From NCBI GenBank assembly GCA_044375105.1, contig JBILNK010000054.1, forward strand, positions 1 through 24,094: 24,094 nt of DNA. Direction: 5' to 3'. Of the stretch, positions 7,347 to 16,069 are shown one piece after another. This DNA is from JBIKLM01 sp044375105. Its GTDB lineage: Bacteria > Planctomycetota > UBA1135 > GCA-002686595. How positions within the stretch are numbered: the stretch's first letter is position 1; every line of letters starts with the position of its first letter. The notes beneath the pieces are model-generated. The model ran no database searches. It saw only the letters and a program-made list of their open reading frames with translations, and was not told the origin of the DNA. The position numbers and the translations under genes were made by a program.

Positions 7347-8648
7347 TCAAGGGTCGATCATGGTGAAGGTCAGCACCGCCTCGCTGACCAGCTTGCCCCC
7401 GACGGTCGCAGTCCCGCGCACCTGTCCAAGCTCGCCCTTCATGCGCAACGTCTCGACCTCGAGCCGCAGCTGGTCGCCCGGGGTCACCGCCGCGCGCAGC
7501 TTGACCTTGTCGATAGCCCACAACACGGCCAGCTTGCCGGTGTTCTCCATCTTGCGCAGCAGCAAGACGCCCGCCAGCTGGGCCAGGGCCTCGAGCTGCA
7601 GGACCCCCGGCATCAACGGCGCGTCCGGGAAGTGCCCCATGAAGAACGGCTCGTTGATGGTCACGTTCTTGATCGCCACGGCGCGCTGGAATCCGTCGAT
7701 CTCGAGCACCCGGTCGATCAGCAGGAACGGATAGCGGTGCGGCAGCATGCGCATGACCTCGCGCACATCGAGGCCCGACTCGCGCTGCACGACGCCGCCG
7801 GTCTCCTGGGCCTGCATGCGGTCCAGCAGCTGGCGAACCAGGTCGCCGTTCTGGGCATGCCCGGAGCGGTTGGCGATCACCTGGGCCTGCAGGCGGCAGC
7901 CCAGCAATGCCAGGTCCCCGATCAGATCGAGCAGCTTGTGACGCACCGGCTCGTCCGGCATGCGCAGCACGGTCTCGCCGTCGCCCCAGACCACGGTGTT
8001 CTCGCGCGTGGCTCCCTTGCCCAGACCCGCAGCCCGCAGGGCCTCGACCTCGGACGCCAGGCAGAAGGTGCGCGCCGAGGCGATCTCGGCCTCGAAGCTC
8101 GCTTCGCTCAGATCGATCGAAAAGGAAGGCTGGCTGGCCGGTTGGCTGCCGAGGGCCGGGAAGCTGGCCACGTACTGGAGGCGCAACCCCGGGCGGTCGT
8201 TGGGCAGCGCCACCAGGGTGGTGTCGCCATCGCGCACGTAGATCGGCTGATCGAGCACGAACAGCTTGGCCTCGGCGCGCTGCTCCACCAGGCCGGCGCG
8301 CTTGAACTGCTCCAGAAAGACCCGCGAGCTGCCGTCCATGCCGGGCAGCTCGGGCCCGCCCACCTCGACGGTCAGGTTGTCGATCCCGAGCCCGGAACAG
8401 GCCGCCAGCAGGTGCTCGACCGTGTCGATCTCGGCGGTGCCCCTAGACAGGCGCGTGCGGCGCTCCTTGGGGCTGCGATAGCTGATGTGGGCCGGGATCG
8501 GCGGCGCGTCGGGAATGTCTGTGCGCAGGAATTCGATCCCCGTGCCGGGCGGGGCGGGCAGGGCGCGGACCAGGATCGTGGCGCCGCTGTGCAGCCCGAC
8601 CCCGGAGAATTCGACCGCGGTCCGCAGGGTGCGCTGCGGACGGCTCAC
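7347..8648 (-). CDS. lpxC-fabZ: LpxC-FabZ fusion: UDP-3-O-acyl-GlcNAc deacetylase plus 3-hydroxyacyl-ACP dehydratase
   Basis: A 433-residue bifunctional protein. Residues 1-285 are LpxC, the zinc deacetylase that commits the pathway to lipid A. GVGLHSG is at 16-22; E78-H79 lie in TVEHLLAA; H237 and D241 lie in RHKLLDLIGD; H264 is in SGHAQN. These correspond to the zinc ligands and catalytic residues of E. coli LpxC. Residues 295-433 are FabZ, which dehydrates 3-hydroxyacyl-ACP in fatty acid synthesis. It has LPHRYPFLLIDR, H339 in MGHFP and E353 in LQLEALAQ. Similar fusions are known in Bacteroidetes and some other diderms. Both halves look intact. The GTG start overlaps the lpxD stop by 4 nt (GTGA), indicating translational coupling. 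Confidence 0.97.
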   Translation of the reverse strand: MSRPQRTLRTAVEFSGVGLHSGATILVRALPAPPGTGIEFLRTDIPDAPPIPAHISYRSPKERRTRLSRGTAEIDTVEHLLAACSGLGIDNLTVEVGGPELPGMDGSSRVFLEQFKRAGLVEQRAEAKLFVLDQPIYVRDGDTTLVALPNDRPGLRLQYVASFPALGSQPASQPSFSIDLSEASFEAEIASARTFCLASEVEALRAAGLGKGATRENTVVWGDGETVLRMPDEPVRHKLLDLIGDLALLGCRLQAQVIANRSGHAQNGDLVRQLLDRMQAQETGGVVQRESGLDVREVMRMLPHRYPFLLIDRVLEIDGFQRAVAIKNVTINEPFFMGHFPDAPLMPGVLQLEALAQLAGVLLLRKMENTGKLAVLWAIDKVKLRAAVTPGDQLRLEVETLRMKGELGQVRGTATVGGKLVSEAVLTFTMIDP

Positions 8649-9736
8649 GAGGTCCCTCCGGCGGCCGGCTTGGCGGATCGTTCCAGCTGCTCGAGGCGCT
8701 GCTCCAGCTCGCGCAGCTTGTGGCGCAAACGCTCGACCTGCTGCGGCGCGGCCATGCGGCGCAGGGCCTCGGCGTAGGGCCGCGCCGGAAAGCCCAGCCA
8801 GTCGCCGGGCGTCTCCAGGCTGTGGTTCGCGCCCGACTGACCGCCCAGCCTCACGCCGCTGACCAAGCGCACGTGCCCGCCGACCCCGGACTGGGCCCCG
8901 AGCACGACGCCGGGCTCGAGCGTGGCGGAGCCCGCCACCCCAGCCTGACCGCAAATCAAGCTGTGGTCCCCCACCGAGGCGTTGTGCCCGATCATGACCT
9001 GGTTGTCGACCTTGACGCCGCTCCCGAGCCGCGTCACGCCGAAACGCGCGCGATCGATGGTCGTGTTGGCGCCCACCTCGCAATCAGGGCCCAGCTCGAC
9101 GCCACCGCGCTGGGGCACTTTGACCCAGCCCCGCCCGCGCCAGTCGAAGCCGAAACCGTCGGCCCCCAACACCACACCGGAGTGCAGCACGGTGCGTTCG
9201 CCGACGCGCGCCCCCGGGTACAGGACCACCCCGGGATAGAGCACCGCCCCGGCGCCTACCGACGCCCCCTCTCCCACGACCACACCCGGATAGAGCACGG
9301 CGCCAGAACCGACCTCAGCCCCGACCTGGACCACCGCGAAGGGTCCGACGGCTGCGGTCGCATGCACCCGGGCGCCCGGATCGACCGCCGCCCGGGGATC
9401 GATGCCGCTGGCCGGAGGCGGCGGCGGCGGCGGACAGAATTGCTCGACCAAAGAGCTGAAGGCAGCGTTCGGGTCCGCGCACAACAAGAGCGCCGAGCCA
9501 GGGTGGCTGCCTTCGAACCCCGCCGGCACGACCACCGCACCGGCGCGGGTGGCGGCGAACGCCGCCTCATAGCGTTTGTCTTGGAACAGGCTGACGTCCT
9601 GCGGACCGGCCTCGGCCAGGCTGGCCAGCCCGCTCACCCGGCGCTCGGGATCGCCGATCAGACGAGCCGAGAGCCGGCGGGCAAGCTCTCCCAAATCCAC
9701 TCCGCGCGGGGCACCTTTCTCGAGCAGCTCGGGCAT
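8645..9736 (-). CDS. lpxD: UDP-3-O-acylglucosamine N-acyltransferase LpxD
   Basis: A 363-residue protein that adds the amide-linked hydroxyacyl chain after LpxC. Residues about 13-100 are the N-terminal uridine-binding domain (LASLAEAGPQDVSLFQDKRY). A CPPPPPPP linker (101-108) is encoded by a GGC-type run. Hexapeptide repeats of the left-handed beta-helix span about 110-310, with the LpxD signature VVLGADGFGF and the catalytic H251 in NQVMIGHN. The C-terminus (about 329-353) is a charged helix likely to form a coiled coil in the trimer. The ATG at 9734-9736 was chosen because it lies just before the conserved domain, although no clear Shine-Dalgarno precedes it; a GTG at codon 13 is an alternative. 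bamA lies 400 bp upstream. Confidence 0.95.
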   Translation of the reverse strand: MPELLEKGAPRGVDLGELARRLSARLIGDPERRVSGLASLAEAGPQDVSLFQDKRYEAAFAATRAGAVVVPAGFEGSHPGSALLLCADPNAAFSSLVEQFCPPPPPPPASGIDPRAAVDPGARVHATAAVGPFAVVQVGAEVGSGAVLYPGVVVGEGASVGAGAVLYPGVVLYPGARVGERTVLHSGVVLGADGFGFDWRGRGWVKVPQRGGVELGPDCEVGANTTIDRARFGVTRLGSGVKVDNQVMIGHNASVGDHSLICGQAGVAGSATLEPGVVLGAQSGVGGHVRLVSGVRLGGQSGANHSLETPGDWLGFPARPYAEALRRMAAPQQVERLRHKLRELEQRLEQLERSAKPAAGGTS

Positions 9737-10136
9737 GGGGCGGGGATCGATGGGAGGCGCTGGAACCGCGGGCAGGATAGCGCCGGACGAGGCCGGACGC
9801 GCCCACCAGGGCGCCGGATGCGCGGGCTCGCCGGGTCCGAGGGCCGCCGGCCGCGGCTCCCCGACTCGCACCCCGGGGTCGTCGGCAGCAAGCCAGCCCC
9901 CCGGATGGGCGAGTCCGCGGCTCGCTGGCGAGTTCGGCGGCCCCGCCAACGCCAGCACCGGGCGTTCGAGCCCGCGGGGAGGTCATGGCGCCAGCGCGTG
10001 GAGCTCGACCGCGTGACCCGGCCGTTCCGCGAGGTCCGGCCCTGCGGCGCGGCCGGTCCGAGCGGGATGTGCACCGCTTGACCCGCCCAGGTCGAGCGAC
10101 GTGGCCCTCCCCGCGGCCGAGCGGGACCCCACGGGC
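9737..10136. other. 400-bp spacer between bamA and lpxD
   Basis: In proteobacteria the periplasmic chaperone gene skp usually sits between bamA and lpxD. Here all frames are Arg/Pro/Gly-rich and none has a signal peptide or Skp-like helices. I see no gene, terminator or clear promoter. Confidence 0.5.
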
Positions 10137-12761
10137 TCAATAGCTGATCGCGAAACTGAACACGCGGCGGTCGTCGCCAGGTTCCGACAGCAACGGCCAC
10201 CCGAAATTGAGCGCCAGGGGCATGGGCTGCGCCATGGAGAAACTCCAGCCCAGACTGGCCCGCAGCTCGCTGAGATTCGCTTGGAAGGGGTCCGGGTCCA
10301 GCAAGCCGACATCCAGGAAGGGACCGGCTCGGAACAGCGCCAAGGGCCGCGGATCGCCCGGGCGCGTGGTGGTCAGCAGCGGCCAGAGCAGGTCCAGGCT
10401 CGAAGCCAGCATGGTCTCCCCGCCGATGGCGAAGCCGCGCTGGGTCGGCCCCACACCGCGGAAGTCGAAGCCGCGCAGGATGCGCGAGCCGCCCAAGAAG
10501 AAGCGCTCCGAGAAGGGCACGTTGTCCGTGTCCGCGAAGGGCACGCCGACCCCCGCTTGCAGGTGCCAGCGATAGCCGGCCGCGCCGGTGCGGAACAGGT
10601 AGCCGTACTGGTCGAAGCGTCCGTCCAGGTTGACGTAGTCGTAATCGCTGCCCAAGCCGCGCGTGAACAGGTCGGCCCCGAGGCCCCAGGAGTAGCCGTC
10701 CCGTGGCGCCATGGCGTTGTCGAGCTTGCGCTGGTTGAGCCCGGTCTCGATGCCGACGATCCGACTCTTTCCGAGCTGCTCGTAGAGCACGTCGGGCACC
10801 GAGAGCGGGTCGATCAGGGAGGGCTCGCCGCCGACGAACAGGTTGCTGATCTCGACCTGCGTGTGACGGAAACCGACCGAGGCGCTGGTGTCCGGATCGA
10901 GTTGCTTGAACAGGCGCAGACCCACGGAATCGCGCTCCTCGCGGTGGGTCTGGAAGATGCGCAGCCGGCGGTTCAAGTCCACGGAACCGCCGATCCGGTC
11001 GAGGTGCCGATCGAACAGGTCAGGCTCGGTGAACTCGATCGCGTAGCGGGACACCTCGGTGCCGGGAGAGGCGAAGATCTCGAAGGTCTGGCCCGCGCCG
11101 CGCCAGGCCCGCCCGCGATAGATGTCCTCGAAGGGGTGCTCCCAGCTCGGCCAGCGCGAGATGTCGAAGTTGATGAAGCGGAAACCGATCTGACCGGCGA
11201 AGCCGTTGTCGGTCCCGAACTGCACGCCCAGGTCGATGCGGATCGCATCGCCCTCTTCGACCACGAATTCGATGTCCTTGGTGGCCGGATCGTCGGTCTC
11301 GACGAAACGGTAGTAGGGATCGATGTGGTCCGCGGAAGGCGCCAGGGTCGAGAAATAGCCGGTGCCCCGCAGGCGCGCGAGCGAGCGATCGATCTGGGTC
11401 ATGTCCGCGAGCTCGCCCGGGAACACCGAGACCTCGCGGCGCAGCACGTCGTCGCGGGTGCGCTGGTTGCCGGCGAAGCGCACCTCGCGGATGTACTGGG
11501 GCTGCCCCTGGGCGATGCGATAGACCACCGCGACCTCGTTGGTGGTCTCGTCGAAGGTCAGCTCGGGATCGAGGATCTGAAAGCGCTCGCCGACCGGGAT
11601 CGACTCGTGGCCGACGAAGCCCTCCTGACCGTAGCGCTTCTTGAGGAAGGCTTCGTCCAGGTCGACCAGCTCCTGCAGGAACGGCTGGCCCGGGGACAGC
11701 TCGAGGCCCTCGATCAGCTCGGCCTCGGGGATGGCCAGGTTGTCGGCGCTCTCGATCAGGCGGCGCCCTTCCGGATCGACCTCGCGCCGATAGCCCTGCA
11801 CGCCGATCGAAGAAACCGTGAAGCGCGGGCCCTCGTCGACCACGATGTGGACCACGACCCGCGAGCGGTCCGCGTTGAACTCGAGGCGCTCGAGGCGCAC
11901 GATAGCGTTGAGATAGCCCTTGTCGCGGTAGGCCTTGGCCAGTGCAACCAGGTCCTCGTCGAGCACGCGCCGATCGAAGTACTTGGGGAACAGGCCGAAC
12001 AAGTACGGGCTGCGCAGCTCGGGCTTGGCCGAGGCGCGCAGGCCGGTGGCCCACAGCCACCAGCCGCGGTCCGGCAAGGAACTATTGCCGACGATCTCCA
12101 GGCGCTCGACGCGCACCCTTGGGCCTTCGTGGATGTCGAAGATCAGGTCGCTGGCTTCCGGGGCGAAGCCGCTCTCCTCGTCCTCCTCCGCGGCGTCCAG
12201 CGCATCCAGGGCGCGCCCCTCGATGCCGCTGAGGGGCCGCACCGAAGCGAACGCGTAACCGCGTTCGAGGTACTGGGACTCGATCCGCCGGGCGATGCTC
12301 TCGGCTTGGAACAGATAGACCTCGCTGTCCTCTTCGAGGCCGGCCCACTCGAGCAGCTTTTCGGTAGAGACCTTCTCGTTGCCGATGAAACGGGGCGCCA
12401 GGTCAAGTTCCAGCTCGCGGACGGTGAGGCGCACGCGCACGCCGCCGGGGACCTCGGTGGTGTCCACCTGGCAGCGGATGCGCAAGGTGCGCCACAGGGC
12501 CTCGATGCCGCGCCGCAGTTGCTCCGGATCGAGCGCTTGGCCTTCGGCCAGCGCGAGCGTCGCCAGGATCTGCTCCGAGCTGTAGCGGCGCTGGCCGCGC
12601 AATTCGAGCGCCACGATGGTTGGGTCGCTCTCCACCTGGGCCGTGGGGCTCGGCGGCCCGATCTGCTGGGCGGCCGCGGGCAGAGCGGCGGCCAGGGTCA
12701 GGGACAGCAGGCCACCTCGGCAGGCGGCGCGCAGACCGGGGAGCCTCGGATCCGGCTTCAT
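10137..12761 (-). CDS. bamA: Outer-membrane protein assembly factor BamA
   Basis: An 874-residue Omp85 protein, somewhat longer than E. coli BamA (810). A signal peptide (LLSLTLAAALPAAAQQ) ends near residue 32. A series of POTRA domains follows, with typical segments such as VRVERLEIVGNSSL, GPRFTVSSIGVQGY and YIREVRFAGNQRTRDDVLRREV, and an acidic linker near EEDEESGF. The C-terminal part is the 16-strand barrel with the invariant loop-6 motif GGSRILRGF at 757-765. The chain ends in FSFAISY, an aromatic beta-signal. The protein folds and inserts outer-membrane proteins. The ATG overlaps the dnaB stop by 4 nt (ATGA), so translation is probably coupled to dnaB. Confidence 0.97.
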   Translation of the reverse strand: MKPDPRLPGLRAACRGGLLSLTLAAALPAAAQQIGPPSPTAQVESDPTIVALELRGQRRYSSEQILATLALAEGQALDPEQLRRGIEALWRTLRIRCQVDTTEVPGGVRVRLTVRELELDLAPRFIGNEKVSTEKLLEWAGLEEDSEVYLFQAESIARRIESQYLERGYAFASVRPLSGIEGRALDALDAAEEDEESGFAPEASDLIFDIHEGPRVRVERLEIVGNSSLPDRGWWLWATGLRASAKPELRSPYLFGLFPKYFDRRVLDEDLVALAKAYRDKGYLNAIVRLERLEFNADRSRVVVHIVVDEGPRFTVSSIGVQGYRREVDPEGRRLIESADNLAIPEAELIEGLELSPGQPFLQELVDLDEAFLKKRYGQEGFVGHESIPVGERFQILDPELTFDETTNEVAVVYRIAQGQPQYIREVRFAGNQRTRDDVLRREVSVFPGELADMTQIDRSLARLRGTGYFSTLAPSADHIDPYYRFVETDDPATKDIEFVVEEGDAIRIDLGVQFGTDNGFAGQIGFRFINFDISRWPSWEHPFEDIYRGRAWRGAGQTFEIFASPGTEVSRYAIEFTEPDLFDRHLDRIGGSVDLNRRLRIFQTHREERDSVGLRLFKQLDPDTSASVGFRHTQVEISNLFVGGEPSLIDPLSVPDVLYEQLGKSRIVGIETGLNQRKLDNAMAPRDGYSWGLGADLFTRGLGSDYDYVNLDGRFDQYGYLFRTGAAGYRWHLQAGVGVPFADTDNVPFSERFFLGGSRILRGFDFRGVGPTQRGFAIGGETMLASSLDLLWPLLTTTRPGDPRPLALFRAGPFLDVGLLDPDPFQANLSELRASLGWSFSMAQPMPLALNFGWPLLSEPGDDRRVFSFAISY

Positions 12762-14179
12762 CGGTCGAGGTTGATCTGCTCGGTGCTGCCCAGCGCCTTG
12801 TTCTCGAAGCGCATGTGCTGGGGAAAGAACGCCAGCTTGACGTCGCCGGTCGGGCCGTTGCGGTGCTTGGCGACGATCACCTCGGCCAAGCCCAGGTTCT
12901 CCTCGGTGCGGTACTTGGCGTAGTACTCGGGGCGATAGAGCAGCAGCACCACGTCGGCGTCCTGCTCGATCGATCCGGACTCGCGCAGGTCGGCCAGTTG
13001 GGGCCGCGGCGGCTCGCGGTTCTCCACCGCGCGCGACAGCTGGGCCAGGGCGACGACCGGGATCTCGAGGTCCCGGGAGAGCTCCTTCAGGCTGCGCGAG
13101 ATGTTGCTGATCTCCTGCAGGCGGTTTTCGGCCTTGGGGAACGAGAGCAGCTGCAGGTAGTCGACCACCACCATGTCGAGCCCCTCGGTGGCGTGCAGGC
13201 GCCGCGCCCGGCTGCGCAGGGCGATCATCGACAGGCCGGGCGTGTCGTCGATCGAGATGCGCGTGCGCTGCAGCTCGTCCGCGGCCATGGTCAGGTCGCG
13301 GCGCAGGTCGCCCGGGATGCGGCCCGAACGCAGCAGGTGCGCCGGCACCCGCGCCCGCGAGCAGAGCATACGGCTGACCAGCGACTGGCTGCCCATCTCG
13401 AGGCTGAACATCAGCACCGAGGGCGGCCGCTCCAGCCATTCGGGCCGGCTCATGGCCGCGTTCTCCATCAGGTTCAGCGCGAAGGCGGTCTTGCCCATCG
13501 AGGGGCGCGCGGCCACGACGATCAGCTCGCCCTTGTTGAGCCCGCACAGCATCTCGTCCAGGTCGAGGAACCCGGTGGTCAGGCCGGTCAGGCTCGAATT
13601 GCCGGCACGGGCGTCGAGACGCCGGAAAGTCTCGGTGATGGCGCTGCCGATCGGCTCGGCATGGCGCACGTTGCCGCGCGAGGCGATCGAGAAGATGCGG
13701 CCCTCGCTCTCGTCCAAGAGCTTCTGGACCGACTCGCCGTCCGGGCGCGTCTCATAGGCCTTGGCGACGATCTCGGTCGACTCGCGGATCAGGGTGCGCA
13801 GCGTGGCGGTCTCGGCCACGATGCGGGCGTGGTGCGAGAGCAAGGCCGAGGAGGTGAAGTCCCGGGCGATCTCCACCAGGAAAGCTGTGCCGCCCAGCTC
13901 CTGGAAGCGCCCAGCGCTGCGCAGTTCCTCCGCCAGGCTGATCATGTCGACCGGCAGGTTCTTGTGCTGCAGGTTGATCAGCGCCTCGTACACCGCGCGC
14001 AGCCGGCGGTCGTAGAAGGCCTCGGGTTCGAGCACCTCGGCGATATCGGCCAGCCGCAGGGGGTCGTTGATCAGCGCGCAGACCAGGGCCCGCTCGGCCT
14101 CCAACGAGGAAGGCAGGACCCGCCGTGCAGCCCGTTCAAAGGCGGCATCGGCGTCCGCGTAGGGGGTGGAGTCGGCCAT
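12758..14179 (-). CDS. dnaB: Replicative DNA helicase DnaB
   Basis: A 473-residue protein, the usual length. The N-terminal DnaB domain covers about 22-125 (LPSSLEAERALVCALINDP). The RecA-like helicase domain starts near residue 195 with LTTGFLDLDEMLCGL. Walker A is ARPSMGKTA (224-232) and Walker B is VVVDYLQLL (337-345). Other conserved segments are SLEM (259-262), RESGSIEQDAD (399-409) and AKHRNGPTGDV (437-447). No intein is present. It forms the hexamer that unwinds the replication fork. The position after rplI follows the common bacterial order rpsF-rpsR-rplI-dnaB, though a 555-bp spacer separates it from rplI. No strong Shine-Dalgarno precedes the ATG. Confidence 0.98.
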   Translation of the reverse strand: MADSTPYADADAAFERAARRVLPSSLEAERALVCALINDPLRLADIAEVLEPEAFYDRRLRAVYEALINLQHKNLPVDMISLAEELRSAGRFQELGGTAFLVEIARDFTSSALLSHHARIVAETATLRTLIRESTEIVAKAYETRPDGESVQKLLDESEGRIFSIASRGNVRHAEPIGSAITETFRRLDARAGNSSLTGLTTGFLDLDEMLCGLNKGELIVVAARPSMGKTAFALNLMENAAMSRPEWLERPPSVLMFSLEMGSQSLVSRMLCSRARVPAHLLRSGRIPGDLRRDLTMAADELQRTRISIDDTPGLSMIALRSRARRLHATEGLDMVVVDYLQLLSFPKAENRLQEISNISRSLKELSRDLEIPVVALAQLSRAVENREPPRPQLADLRESGSIEQDADVVLLLYRPEYYAKYRTEENLGLAEVIVAKHRNGPTGDVKLAFFPQHMRFENKALGSTEQINLDR

Positions 14180-14734
14180 GGGGGGGAAGCCGCGCAGGAT
14201 ACAGCCGCCGCCCGCGCCGAACAGGGCCAGCCCGCGATCAGGACGGCCCGGGGTTCCCAGCGGGGTTGCCCTTCCAGAACCGTCCAGCCGCCTCGTCTTG
14301 CAGCCGCAAGCCTCAGTGCCCCGCGCAGCCCCCGGCGGTCGCTTCGGCATCGCGAGCAGCCCAGGGCGCCTTGGTCGTGCTGCCCGAAGCGCAGAGCCAC
14401 CGATCGCTGTCTCACCGGCTCCAGGGAAGCGCTCCACCCAGGCGCTACGCCCGCCCCCTGGCAGAGTTCCCCACGGAATCCCAGCGATTCCTTGCCGCGT
14501 GGGCGGGTCGCCCAGCAACGGGACACAAGCATCTCTCCCAAGTTCCGAGGTCCTGAGGCGGACCCGGAAGCGTTGGCTTCGCTCTCGGCGCTAGACGCAG
14601 CGCGGGCTCCAAACTTGGATCACTTCGGCTCCGCGCGACCCTCTGGGGAGCAATGTTGGAGAATGCTGGAGCCGGGGCAGGTCCGCGGGTGCGGGTTTCG
14701 CCCGCGCCTCTGATCCTGCCCCCGGCGGCCTAAT
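14180..14734. other. 555-bp spacer between rplI and dnaB
   Basis: Translations in all frames are low-complexity and match nothing known. Positions about 14560-14690 are slightly less GC-rich than the surroundings. No promoter or intrinsic terminator could be called with confidence, but the length suggests dnaB-bamA may be transcribed separately from the ribosomal protein genes. Confidence 0.5.
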
Positions 14735-15196
14735 TCAGGCCTGGGCGCTGACGACCACCGTGATGGTGGCCTCGTGCTGGCCCTTGATGTGCACGACCAC
14801 GCTGTGCTCGCCCACGCTCTTGAGCGGGGCCTCGAGGCGCACCTGCTTGTCGTCGAACTGCCCATGGCCGAGGCCCGAGAGCAGTTTGGCGATCTGGCCC
14901 GCGTTCACGGAGCCGTACAGGCTGCCGGACTCGTCGGCACGCTCGCTGAGCGACACCCGAGCGCCGGTCAGGCGCACCGCCAGTGCAGCCAGCTCGGCCT
15001 CCTGCGCGGCTTCCACGGCCTCGACCTTGGCGCGGCGGCGCGCCATCAGGCGCACGTTCTCTTCGCTGGCCTCGGTGGCCAGGCCGCGCGGCATCAGGAA
15101 GTTGCGGGCATAGCCCTGGCGCACGCGCACGACGTCGCCGATGCGCCCCAGATTGTCGACGTGCTCACGAAGGAGCACCTTGATGTGCTGTCCCAT
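14735..15196 (-). CDS. rplI: 50S ribosomal protein bL9
   Basis: A 153-residue protein, the normal size. The N-terminal domain has the bL9 signature region (NLGRIGDVVRVRQGYARNFLMPRGLA, about 15-40). A long charged helix follows (about 45-75), then the C-terminal RNA-binding domain. bL9 binds near the base of the L1 stalk on 23S rRNA. It follows rpsR after a 35-nt gap. The ATG gives the expected MGQHIKVLL opening. Confidence 0.98.
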   Translation of the reverse strand: MGQHIKVLLREHVDNLGRIGDVVRVRQGYARNFLMPRGLATEASEENVRLMARRRAKVEAVEAAQEAELAALAVRLTGARVSLSERADESGSLYGSVNAGQIAKLLSGLGHGQFDDKQVRLEAPLKSVGEHSVVVHIKGQHEATITVVVSAQA

Positions 15197-15231
15197 GGTC
15201 TTTGTTTCTCGCTCGGGGTTCGGGGCGTCTG

Positions 15232-15501
15232 TCAGCCGACGAAGGGCAGGAGACCCATGTGGCGGGCGCGCTTGATGGCGCCCTTGAGGTCGCGCTGGCG
15301 CTGGGCGGTCAGCCCGGTGCGGCGGCGGGAGAGAATCTGCCCCTGGGGCCCTAGGCAACGGGTCAGGAGGGCAAGGTTCTTGTAGTCGATGACGTCCGAC
15401 TTCTTGACGATGGCCTCGCGCTTGATGCGCGCGGGTCCGGCGAAATTGCGGGCCTCCTGGGCGTAGGTCGGCTCGCTGTTGCGGTCGTTGCGGTTGCTCA
15501 T
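15232..15501 (-). CDS. rpsR: 30S ribosomal protein bS18
   Basis: An 89-residue protein with the bS18 core: IDYKN, LTRCLGPQGQILSRRRTGLTAQRQRDLKGAIKRARHMGLLPF (about 39-87). The N-terminus is about 14 residues longer than in E. coli. bS18 pairs with bS6 on the small-subunit platform, and the two genes are adjacent here. The ssb gene often found between rpsF and rpsR is absent; the intergenic gap is only 69 nt. Confidence 0.98.
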   Translation of the reverse strand: MSNRNDRNSEPTYAQEARNFAGPARIKREAIVKKSDVIDYKNLALLTRCLGPQGQILSRRRTGLTAQRQRDLKGAIKRARHMGLLPFVG

Positions 15502-15570
15502 GGCGCTGCCTTGGTTGGCGCTGTCTTAGCGGGCGCTGTCGTTGGTCTATGGACGGTGGGACGGCGCGGA

Positions 15571-16035
15571 TCAGCGCACGGGAACGTCGGCCTCGAGGTC
15601 GAGGCGCTCGGGGACTTCGATCTCCTCGACCTCGTTTTCGTCGAGCAGGCTCGGCTCCTCGGGGGCGTAGTCGTCGGCGGGGGGCTCGGGCACCACGAAG
15701 TCGGGGGCCAGCTCGGCTTCGCTGAGCTGCAGCTCGGTCTCCGGCACGGCCTCGCAGCGCACCACCAGGTGGCGCAGGATCCCGTCCTTGAGCTCGAGGT
15801 CGCGATTGAGCTCCTGCATGCGGCCGCCGTCCAGCTCGAAATAGGCCAGCACGAAGGTGCCGCGGCGCTTGCCGCCGATCGAGTAGGTCAGGGCGCGCTC
15901 TTCCCAGCGCCGCAGGGTCTTGATGCTGGCGCCGTTCTTGGCCAGCAGGTCGCGGACAGCGGCCTTGGCGCCGGACCAGCCGGCCCGCACCAGGTCGTTG
16001 TCGATCAGAAACATGCCTTCGTAGAGGTAGATCAA
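15571..16035 (-). CDS. rpsF: 30S ribosomal protein bS6 with acidic C-terminal tail
   Basis: A 154-residue protein. The bS6 ferredoxin-like fold covers about 1-97 (YLYEGMFLID, WEERALTYSIGGKRRGTFVLAYFELDGGRM). Residues about 105-154 form an acidic tail rich in Glu, Asp and Pro. E. coli bS6 also has an acidic tail, which RimK can extend with glutamates, but this one is longer. The start is TTG at 16033-16035: it gives the expected MIYLYEG opening and is preceded by GGAG at 9 nt. The next ATG would remove the first strand. The gene begins 34 nt after the pth stop. Confidence 0.96.
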   Translation of the reverse strand: MIYLYEGMFLIDNDLVRAGWSGAKAAVRDLLAKNGASIKTLRRWEERALTYSIGGKRRGTFVLAYFELDGGRMQELNRDLELKDGILRHLVVRCEAVPETELQLSEAELAPDFVVPEPPADDYAPEEPSLLDENEVEEIEVPERLDLEADVPVR

Positions 16036-16044
16036 GGTTCGAAG

Positions 16045-16048
16045 CTCC
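16045..16048 (-). promoter_or_regulatory. Ribosome binding site deciding the TTG start of rpsF
   Basis: The minus strand reads GGAG, 9 nt before TTG. This supports initiation at the TTG rather than at the downstream ATG at codon 8. Confidence 0.65.
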
Positions 16049-16069
16049 GACTTGTTTGCGGGCGGTGAT

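Noticed and set aside
7179..8777. A 532-codon open frame on the plus strand
   Set aside because: It is the antisense shadow of lpxC-fabZ, whose catalytic residues on the minus strand are unmistakable.
9240..9305. Repeated GAVLYPGVV in LpxD, suggesting a duplicated coil
   Set aside because: The distance to the GADGFGF motif equals that of E. coli LpxD as I recall it, so this is normal hexapeptide repetition rather than an insertion.
10101..12923. A 940-codon open frame on the plus strand
   Set aside because: It is the complement-strand shadow of bamA; high third-position GC keeps antisense frames open.
12620..14713. A 697-codon open frame on the plus strand
   Set aside because: It is the antisense shadow of dnaB and its upstream spacer, rich in Gln, Arg and Gly with no domain.
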